This document shows, piece after piece, positions 1-10,400 of a stretch of 28,933 nt of DNA; position 1 is the stretch's first letter; every line of letters begins with the position of its first letter. Source of the DNA: Mnemiopsis leidyi (lineage: Eukaryota > Ctenophora > Tentaculata > Lobata > Bolinopsidae); NCBI GenBank assembly GCA_000226015.1, contig JH153503.1, forward strand, positions 49,626-78,558, in the 5' to 3' direction. The notes under the pieces were generated by a model. That model ran no database searches, was not told the origin of the DNA, and was given only the letters and a program-made list of their open reading frames with translations. The position numbers were made by a program, and so were the translations under genes.

Positions 1-117
<117 letters not shown>

Positions 118-1011
118 AAGCTCTTCTAGTGGGCTGCTAAAGTGCCTGATCCATGTTGCTAGAGCTAGAGCGTTTGTACTTTAACACTGCTGGTTCGACA
201 AAGAGCAATCTTTTATAACAATGAGCGGTTGTAAATCACAAATTGGAACTATCAATAGCTCAATAGTGCTGACGGTGAATGGAGCATTCCTCGTAGTGTC
301 GTCAAGCAACCCCCACACTTTTACATGATTTGAGTGGTTTCCCTGAGTTTTGTTGCGTGCTGGACGGAGGTAGGTTTGAAAGTGTTATGGTGGAGAGTGA
401 ACATCACATCGAGATCGATCTGGGGGAACATCGAGGCGGTTGCAGAAGTAACCTCCAGGCTGCTTCCATTGTCGTGTTTAATAGTGACGATGTACGTAGA
501 GGTTCTACGTAGATCTGGTAGAATTACTTCTTTTTTTCTTATGTCGTCAAGTTGTGCTAGAGTTTTTAATCTTAATCGGAAAGTGAGTCTTCAATCTTCA
601 TCAGTAAAACAAAAAATAAAATTGGGATAATGAAATCAGCCAACGACTTCTCTGTGCAGAGAGTTCGTTATAAAATTCTGATGACACTTGATTATTAGAG
701 TGTGACTGTTACAAGTACCGTTATCGTAACGATTATCAATATTCTATTTCTTGATAACGCTTCGGCAAAATTTCAGCCATAACAGAGTAAATAAGGTTAA
801 TCAAGTAAATAGAACATCCAAAAATAAGCTGCGTTCAAGCGGAAACAAGAGTAGAGAATGTGCAGTGAACTCAATTAAGCTGATCTGTGATCTAATTGGC
901 AGTAAATTATAATTAGTTGACTCAAGTTGCCAATAATTTGCCGGTTTTTTCCGTCTCTCTGTGTAGTTTGGTTTGCAGATATGAGCGGGTACCCAAGAAC
1001 CGGATAAAACG
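118..1011. other. Upstream region of the CNG gene
   Basis: AT-rich. The open frames at 330-630 overlap each other and look random. If the exon at 1012 is real, this stretch holds the promoter and 5' UTR; otherwise it is intron. A pyrimidine-rich tract with TAG and CAG at 945-978 could be a splice acceptor. Confidence 0.4.
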
Positions 1012-1089
1012 ATGCGAAAGTTTAGTAGTCAGTGCACGCAGATATTCCATAGAAAGTCGCTCATCCCGTCGTCGCTTGTGAAGAATATT
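1012..1089 (+). CDS. Candidate first coding exon of the CNG channel
   Basis: An ATG at 1012 has A at -3 and an in-frame TGA about 30 bases upstream. It opens 26 codons (MRKFSSQ...) that run to a donor GTGAGA at 1090. The exon would end in phase 0, which is what the acceptor at 1264 needs. CNG N-termini are poorly conserved, so the peptide itself gives no support. A TATAAAA at 669-675 lies some 340 bases upstream, but I would not call it a promoter. The true start may instead lie outside the window. Confidence 0.33.
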
Positions 1090-1264
1090 GTGAGATGATT
1101 GTGATGTGGGTTGTGTTTCCGGTCCAGACGGCTATGCTGAATTGATATTCAACCAAAATAGCAATTATTTTCACCGATAGTTAATACTTTTTTCCCTAGT
1201 TTTCTGGGACTTTAGACGTAAAGTGTCCTTGTGATTTCCAGTCGTGACAGTATATTAATTTCAG

Positions 1265-1403
1265 GAGCCTGATGAGTTTTTACAGCGGCTAAACTTCGGA
1301 GCAGCCGCAGACATCAAAGAGAACAAACCTCTGAGCACCAAAGACAAGGGATGGAACTGCTTAATCAACTTCTTTTGCCACTTTGTCTTCGACCCTTTTT
1401 CCG
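1265..1403 (+). CDS. CNGA: CNG channel exon 2: pre-S1 cytoplasmic segment
   Basis: Follows a TTTCAG acceptor and ends at donor GTAGGT. It encodes 46 residues ([11 protein letters not shown]... to FVFDPFS) and the first base of an Asp codon. In the CNG family the segment just before S1 typically ends in a 'DP.' motif ahead of an aromatic-rich S1, and 'FDPFS' followed by 'DIYYYW' in the next exon fits. Starts in phase 0, ends in phase 1. Confidence 0.8.
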
Positions 1404-4400
1404 GTAGGTCTTAGACGTTAAGAGTTCATGGTTGCAGATATTTTACAGATTCGATTTCATACTAGACTTGCTGTTGATTTGGCGTAGACAACGTTTTTGG
1501 TGAGACGTCGATTTAAAATTGCCCTTTTCTTTGTGTCTGAATCAGAGTTTTTAGTTGAACTTGAAGGGGATGTTTTGTCTGGCCATTACAAACCCCCGGG
1601 AGAAAGTTTTCTGGCACGTTCGACTTTGTGCCAGGTTTTGTTGCGAACGGTTTACTATTAATTGCGTCCAGACTTCGTTAAAATACTAATGACAATTAGC
1701 TAGTGAGCCGACTTTTAGCTTTCGATGCAACACTTCTATGGTAGCCGCTGTGGACGTCATACTATGAAATAGACTATAGAATAGACCAAAAGCATTACTA
1801 TCAGTTGATCAACCTGGCTTTGGTCATTCTTGTGTTTGATCAATCTTAAACTCTTATAATAACAGAACAAAAAACTAGTAATGGCTAACTAATTGACAAT
1901 TTTCAAGTCTTGTCATGAAAAATGAAAATTGGCCGCCTCATTAATGAAATATTGACAGGTCCTTTAAGTAAACGGAACTAGTTTTTTGCTAGCTACGCAT
2001 ATCATAAGTGCAGATGGAAATAAATTTATAATGAAATAGTTCTACTCCTACTGACAATGTATTCTATACTGACAATGATATCTAAATTTCAGACATATAC
2101 TACTATTGGTTATCGATAATCTCACTGGCAGTCCTGTACAACTTCATAATAATTCCCGCGAGAGTTGCCTTCAACGAGCTGGAGCAAGGCGACTTCTTCA
2201 CCACCTGGATGGTTATAGACATCTTAGCGGACGTGCTGTATGTTCTAGACTTTTTCGCTTCATTCCGGATAGGTGAGTTCATTCTGTCATAGTCTGTCTA
2301 CTTTTCATGAACATAAGTAGAGTTGAACGTAGAATTTCAAGTTTATTCGGTCATAGTTAGTCTAGGTAACCTTTTAAGAAGGTAAGTAGAGTTTGAAGTA
2401 ACTCAAATGAATTTATAAATATATAAATTTATTCCTGATTGAAAAACACAGCAATCCTTCTCAGGATTTCTGGAGCGAGGTCTGTTAGTAACAGATACAG
2501 CACAGCTCTCTAAAAAGTACATGAAAAGCATGGCTTTCTACATCGACATTTTCAGTATACTCCCCACTCAGGTCAGTGACAACAGAGATTTTACATTTTA
2601 CAGACATGGGCCGCCACCACCGCCGCATTGTCGGCGGCGCCCATGTTTGCAAAGGAAGTGATTTTTGAACGTTTGATCTCCTATTGGGCTTACAGATTTT
2701 CAAAATTGAGATTTAGATTAAGGAAAAGCTGTACTTAAGGTATCGAAGATCCTTTAAGCTTTCAGCGAATCTTACTTCTTCACTTACAGATTCAATTGCG
2801 ATGTAATCGATCTCATAAAAAGCATTATAATTCTAAATTTTTCCTTTACAAAATCTGGGATCTATCAAAATTCAGCATAGCACCCTAAAAAGCAAATTTC
2901 TCAACTAGAGTATACCTTTACTTCACAACCTTGTCAAAAACATGTTGTACAGAAATATGGAGCACTCAAAACTTACTCTTGTAGTTGTATCCGACTTCAG
3001 TGCTCTTTTCGATCTACCTTTAATCCAGGATAACATTCTCTTGCAGCATTGTTTTCTATCTCACAAGTATTCACACAAAGAACACACAGCAAAGTGGGTC
3101 CTAACAATACCATAACCCGAACCTCTTATATTCTCAGGTCGTTTATTTCATTCCAACCTTTGCGAGTCCCGTGTTTGCGAGGCCGGCCGTGCGAATAATC
3201 CGGCTCCTGAAGGGGCGGAGAATCATGCAGTTCGTCGACCGGAGTGAGTGTGTGTCCAACTTCCCCGTCCTGGGTCGACTAACCGTCCTCTGTATGGCTA
3301 TGTTGATGGTAATGCACTGGAACGCCTGCCTCTACTACTTCCTGTCGATAGAGATCATAGAGAAGGGATACGCAGACATCACCGACCTGGACAGTAGGAG
3401 CAACTTCATCTACCCGCCCAGCCGAGACATGGACGGTCACGTGAACAAGTACAACGCCACCTCCATGAAGTACGCCTTCTCGCTCTACTGGAGCACCCAG
3501 ACCATGACGACTATAGGGGAGGTACAGCAGCCTACTGAGGTGTGGGAGTACTTCTACCTGACCTTCGTCTTTCTCGTCGGTGTCATGATCTTCGCTTCCG
3601 TGGTCGGGTCCATCGGAAACGTCATCACCAACCTGCGTGCCAATAGAAACTTATTCCAAGACAGACTTGATAACCTGAAGGAGTACATGGGCTACCGGAA
3701 GGTCGGCAAGGATCTCTCCAACAGGATTATCCGGTGGTTCGACTACCTGTGGGCTCAGAACCACACCTTTGAGGAGGAGGATGTGTTAAAGTGAGCTAGA
3801 TTGCAGCGTGTGTGTTCAGCCGGGCATTGCAGCATTGTTATATTTCGTTGTGACGTGTTCTTGGAGGTTTTGGTGGTGAACCAAGGGGGTCAGGGAGAGT
3901 ACCAACAAGGTTGTTACTTTGACAATATTGTTGTAACCTTGACAACATGGGTGTTACTATGACAACAAACTTGTTACTTTGACAACATGGTTGTTTCTTT
4001 AAAAACACGATTGTTGTTACAAACATGATTGTACGAATAGTATATCTTAGTAGTGAAGCTACCATTATGATGGTTGCTAAGATACCTATACTCCCATTTA
4101 CAATTTAACCTTGTGATTTACCACCAAAACCTCGGTACATGTGACTTTATATCTTTGTTATCGTGAGATGTGTGTACGTGATTGTGAAGCTATATATCCA
4201 TATTGCATACTTCTCTTTTCTGCATTCTCATACACCGCATACTTATTATTCACACCATTCAACAGTTAAGTACAGAAAAAGTTCATTCAGGTAATAAGGG
4301 ATTAATTAAAAACAAAAGGGTGATATCAGATAGATTAAAAAATCGTTAAATTCTTCTCTATCTCAGGAAAATACAGGCAATATAAAATTTGGGCATAAAG

Positions 4401-7400
4401 AAATATCCCACCGGTTCTAATGGAACTCTTACTTCTCCTCAGATAATCTACGCCTTCGCCCTGTCCCACACCACAAAATTCGTCCCGCCCCTCATCCGAC
4501 TCTCCAAATTCTTCAAATTCCACCGTCTGGTAGCCTGGAATGACCGGACGGAATGCCGGACTAGTGTGCCAACTTTGTGGCGTGTCGTCACCCTCTTCAC
4601 CATCATGCTCATGGTTATGCACTGGAACGCTTGTCTTTATTATTTCGTGTCCACTACCGTTATCAGTCCCAAAGAAAACCGCAGTAGTTTCATTTACCCG
4701 CCAGAAATAGACGATGAGGGAAACCCCAACAAGTTTGCCAGCACGGCGATGAAGTATGCCGTTTCCCTGTATTGGTCCACACAGACAATGACCACGATAG
4801 GCGAGATGGAGCAGCCTGAAGAGCTGTGGGAGTACGTTTATATGACAATTATCTTCCTCATCGGGGTCATGATATTTGCTTCTGTAGTGGGAAGCATCGG
4901 TAACATCATCACGAACTTGCGGGCAAACCGGAGCGTGTTCCAAGACAGACTAGATCATCTGAAGGAGTACATGGGCTACCGAAACGTAGGGAAAGATCTC
5001 CAAAATAGAATTATCCGATGGTTTGACTATTTGTGGGCTCAAAACCATACTTTTGAGGAGGAGGATGTGTTAAAGTAAGTACTGATTTAGATAAGAAAGT
5101 TACAGTTACCCCACCAATAGCAGTGGGTAGGTGGGAGCAATTTTAGGAAGAAAAAAGGGCACCTCCCCACTGCTTACCGTTTTGATATAATTTTTGGAGA
5201 TTTTAGGAAGTTTTTATGAAGATTAAACTGTAACTTTATATAACCAAGGTTAAACACTGCACACCCATCGAGGAATTAACATTTTTAAAATCAACTCCAA
5301 TTTACACTTTTCATTCATTTATAGCAGCACCAACTATTAAGTACATATTAACAGTAACACCTAAAATTTCTCCAATCAACCCTTTAAAGCCCAGAATATC
5401 ACTTATATTTCGTTATTAAACTATCTGATCCTTTCATGGGAATCTTTTCTTTTAGCAAAAAACCATTTCACTCACAACTGCCTTTATTTGAACCTCAAAC
5501 ATTGTTTGGGATTTCAGCCGGTGATTGGGCGATCTCAACACACATTACATTATCCAGCCAACAGTCTTCATGCAGTAAACATACGATTGGTCGACAACAA
5601 GCATAGCCACAACACAGCACTTATACATTGACGTTTTTACCATACACAATACATTTTGTACATTGGTGTACATAATTGTACATCGTTTGTACAATTCTGC
5701 TTCACGGTTATGACAGCTGTTGTGATTGACGCTATGCATCGTATTTGTCGTGGGATTTTATCTGTGCTACTCATTTTACCCGTCATTTTAAATATTGTTT
5801 GATAAGAATCTTTTTGGCAATGATAATACTTAACGATGATTGGATATATTCCTGTCATGAAAATAGATCTTAGATAGTTAGATAAAAATCCTGTCTTGGT
5901 GAACGCTAATTTTTGCACATGAAATATCAAAAATAAAATACAAAACACTTCCCAGGTATCTACCAGATAAACTTCAAGCCGAAATGGCTATTCACGTGCA
6001 TTTAGCAACGTTAAAGCAGGTGGAACTATTCCAGAACTGCGAGTCTGGTTTCTTGATCGCTCTTGTTCTCAAACTTAAACATCAGGTATGAGATTTTTCG
6101 GCATATTTTTGTTAGCTTAATGCTTTAAGTTTTTTTTCGAAATTGACTATATAAATGTTTTTACAGCAAAATATCAATGCATTTAAATAGATCGAACTAA
6201 ATCTAACCAACATTAAATAAATCTCGATCTAACTTAATCTAACTAAATCTAACTCGATCGAACTAAATCTAACTAAATCTAACAAACTTAACTAAATCTA
6301 ACTAAATCTAACTAAATCTAACTTAATCTAACTTATTTCCAAACTGTCAGGTATACTCTCCTGGGGACTATGTATGTAGAAAAGGAGACATCGGCAGAGA
6401 AATGTTCATAGTAAAACAAGGTAATGAAAGTAGGATTGACAATAAATGTTAGATATGTAAATAAAGGATTAACATTCCCTTTTGAAACAGATTGAATGAC
6501 AAAGTCACTTAACTACCAATTATCGCTGTATACAATAGAGAAATGTATATCCGACATACCACTGACGACCCGCCCCTCCAGGCATGTTACAAGTAACTGC
6601 GGACGACGGACGAGCTCTAGCCACTCTCTCGGACGGGTCCTACTTCGGAGAGATCAGTCTGTTGAACGTGGGAAAGAACGGGAACAGACGTACGGCGAAC
6701 GTGCGGAGTGTGGGATACTCAGACTTGTTCTGTTTGAGGAAAGAGGATCTCCTCCACGCTCTTAACGACTACCCCGAGATGAGGGAGGTCTTGAAGGAGG
6801 TTCGTTTCTGCGTTTTTGTTTTCTTACTTAGCAGCTGTTTTTGTTTCGCTAAGCAACTGTTTTTTGTTGCTTGGCGACTGTTTTTCTGTTGCTTAGCAAT
6901 TTTTATATTGTCTAGTAACTGGTCTTCTGTTGCTTGGCAACCGATTTTTGTTGCTAATTCATAGTATTTTGGACAAAAGATCTTTACCACAAAGACTAAA
7001 GTAAACTGTGCAGAAGGCAAAACGCACAGAAATTTATTCAACAAGAAATGTTGGTAGTTAAACATGAATTTTAACTTCGGCTGGTCACTGGTGCTTGGCA
7101 AAAATTCTACTGTTGCAGAACAACTCTTTTATTGCTTAGAATTTTTTCTTCTGTAAAATGGCAACTGGGCTTCTGTTGCTTGGCCACTTTTTTTTCTGTT
7201 ACTAAGCAACAGTTCTAGTGTTGCTTAGCAACTTTCTCTTGTTGCTTAGCAACTGTTTTTCCCTACCAACTGATTCTCTGTTGCCGAGCAACATTTGTTC
7301 AACTGAAGATTTTTTTTTCTTTTCCTTTGCAACTGTTTTTCCGTTGCTTGCTATTATGTAAGTATATAGTAACAAAGGGAAAACAGGATCTGAGTTATTC

Positions 7401-10400
7401 TGTTGCTGCAATTTTTCAAAGATTTAACGCTGATTATTCTAAGTTGGAAAGTTCAAGTATTTTTTAGCTCTTGTGTTGCTAAAGTACACTCGCACACAGC
7501 TGCATTATGGTCAATATTTGATAAAATTGTTTACTGTGCTAGAAACAAAAACAAGTTAAACTTTAAATGATTATTCATGTTTTACAATAAATGTATTTAA
7601 TCATAATATTTGTTGCACCGTGCTGCTTGATGTTAAAAGTTGGAATGTATATAATTGTAGAACGCAATAATGGAAAACTCTGAGTCTGTCTTTGACAGTG
7701 ATGTTTCATGAAACTGCTTATCAAACTGTTTAATATTTAATCATGGATAAAAAACTTAGCATTACTATCAGTAGTAACTAAGAAAAAAATGGAAATACGA
7801 AATCCATTATGTTCATAAAAATCTGATTGTCATAAAACATCTTAGTTTCTTCTGTATATTAGTTGTTCGCTATTCAGTGTCTTTCGTGTAATGCTTAAAA
7901 TGTCACAAAATATTTCGTTGCGTATTTCGTTAATGTCGTAAATTGCTATGTCATGTATTTGTCTTGTCTTATTTGTCTTGTTTTCGATTGATTTTGAGCT
8001 AAAGCTGCTGAAAGGTGTGTTGCTGAAGGTGATCGACATAATTTACTGCCACTGCTGATCATTTTTGCTGATTTAAGGAGTGCTTCTTAAGTCTGCTCAG
8101 CCTACAAAACTGCAGATTGAATTCAGAAGAGGTATCCAGCTAGTAGCGTTTATCTTTAAGCACCAACAATTTTGTTCCGTTTTTGGTCGCAAGTTTTCAA
8201 ATTGATTTGCTACATATTGTTCCGATACCCAAATCCTTGCTGTTAAATTTACATGAAGTTCCGAGCTTTTCGATCATGATCATGCTTCTAAAGGTTTATT
8301 CATCGCTTTTATTTTGCCATTTTTGTTGCTTTCTGGTAAAGCGTGTTCGATTAGATGAACTTCAGAAATAAAGAAGAAAGTTGGCATCGTTTCAACTATT
8401 ATCATGATTGCTGAGAGAAAGGACCTCAAAATTTATCATTATAACACGCTTTTGACAATTAAACCGCTGGCCTAATGTACCATCAGCCGTTTGATAACCA
8501 GCTGCCTAACTTGTCTCAACCACCAAGAAAGCATAGATTCTGTTTTCGCTTTTTTTGTTTTGCAAGTGTTACATAAGTTAAAGTACAAGTTCTAAACTGC
8601 ACGTGTTGCCTCAACTCTAAAACCGCTGCTTGAAGCACCCTTTCATCTAATGTGTGGAGTCTCATGAAGACACGTGACCGTCCTGTCTGACACGTGACTA
8701 TCTCCCCAACCTTGCAGGCAGCCAGGAAAAAACTGAATCTCAATAACCAGTCTCCTCGACCGGAAACTCCGGAGGTGAGTAAACGGGAGAAGGGGTGTTG
8801 AAGAGTTGGAGAGTTGGAGAGTTATCCGCCTCCTCGGTATGTGACAAACACACAGACAATCATACATACAAACATACTGACAAACATCAACATGCATACA
8901 AACACACAGACAACCATACATACAAACATACTGACAGACATTAACATGCAGACAAACACACAGACAAACATACAGACAAACATACTGACAGACATTAACA
9001 TGCAGACAAACACACAGACAAACATACAGACAAACATACTGACAGACATTAACATGTAGACAAACACGCAGACAAACATACAGACAAACATACTGACAGA
9101 CATTAACATGCAGACAAACACGTGCCAGACATAGGCGAATATTCAGGGCATACACTTATTAGATGGCAATGGAATTGTAGATTAGGGCTGAGGGTTTATC
9201 TATAGCTCAATAAGATTTTAAGTATCGCATTTCTTATTAATGATTCCTTGTCATGGCAAAAACTCGATATCACATTTTGAGGATAACACAGCAATTCCTT
9301 CAAATCCCAGACCAGTATAAACAGGCTAGCTTATAGGATCTCGTGACAAAACTTTAGACCAGTTCCACAGTCCTCAGACTCCAATAGTGGTTGCCCCTAG
9401 CAACCTTCCTACAACGGACAACGTGTTTACAAACTCTGACACAGACCGATACTGGAATTTGATAAATTATTTGTACTTTTCGGTATGATATTATTATATT
9501 TGTGTTTCTGTCCAATTGTTTATCATGTTACTTTTAGTACCAAGCTCGCAGTTCTCACCATTATTTAATTCGGCCGCTTAGTAGTATACTGTTAGCGAAA
9601 TTGTCTAGTTGGAACCCTAGTCATGGCTGGACTTGTAACTAAATAACATATCTGTGCTGGCTGTCTACTATTCCTCTCTGTACTTGTTGTCAAAATAACT
9701 TGTCGCTTTGAAGATGTTAGAAACCTTCTTTAATGAGGTAAATTTGTAATAAAAACGGTGTAAAATTATGTGCAAAATTCAATGTAAAGTGGAATATTCT
9801 TCTTACAATACGAGCGCGAGCTTAGGAACTAGTAACGCTTAGGAACACTGAAATTCCGATATCAATTTACTAAACATCTAGTAACATCCCACACCTAGTT
9901 ACACCCCACACCTAGCAACACCCACACCTAGCAACACCCCACAGTCCACACCTAGCAACACCCCACACCTAGCAACACCCCACACCTAGCAACACCCCAC
10001 ACCTAGCAACCACCCCACACCTAACAACACCCCACACCTAACAACACCCCACACCTAACAACACCCACACCTAGTAACACCCACACCTAGCAACACCTCA
10101 CACCTAGCAACACCCCACACCTAACAACACCCAACACCTAACAACACCCCACACCTAGTAACACCCCACACCTAGCAACACTCCCCACATCCAGTAACAC
10201 CCAACACCTACCAACACCACCCCACATAACACAGGTGGCTACAGAGCGACTTACAACGGGTGGTCAAGAAGCAGGCTCCACCTCGTCTATAGACTCCAGA
10301 GACTTCCTTATAGGACACCTAACTGAACATGATATAGATCTGGTAGATGTTCTGAAGCCACTAGACGAGGGAAGGTTTGATATGGGGATGGATAACTACA

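Noticed and set aside
330-630. Two overlapping plus-strand open frames near the window start
   Set aside because: Different frames over the same DNA, no domain, no splice context linking them to the CNG gene.
979-1075. Alternative upstream exon YERVPKNRIKRCE... after the CAG at 977-978
   Set aside because: Its only good donor would end in phase 2, which does not fit the phase-0 acceptor of the next exon.
4335-4943. 202-codon minus-strand open frame
   Set aside because: Antisense shadow of CNG exon 5b; codon pattern and homology belong to the plus strand.
3138-5074. Two separate CNG genes, or one functional exon plus a pseudoexon
   Set aside because: Only one set of S1-S3 and binding-domain exons exists around them, and both copies have open frames, matching phases and good splice sites.
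6190-6335. Interstitial telomere repeat
   Set aside because: The unit is AACTAAATCT, not TTAGGG or a known variant.
8643-9155. Long minus-strand frame rich in Cys/Val/Met repeats, and its plus-strand counterpart
   Set aside because: It is the translation of the 54-bp minisatellite, whose length is a multiple of three. No splice or family support.
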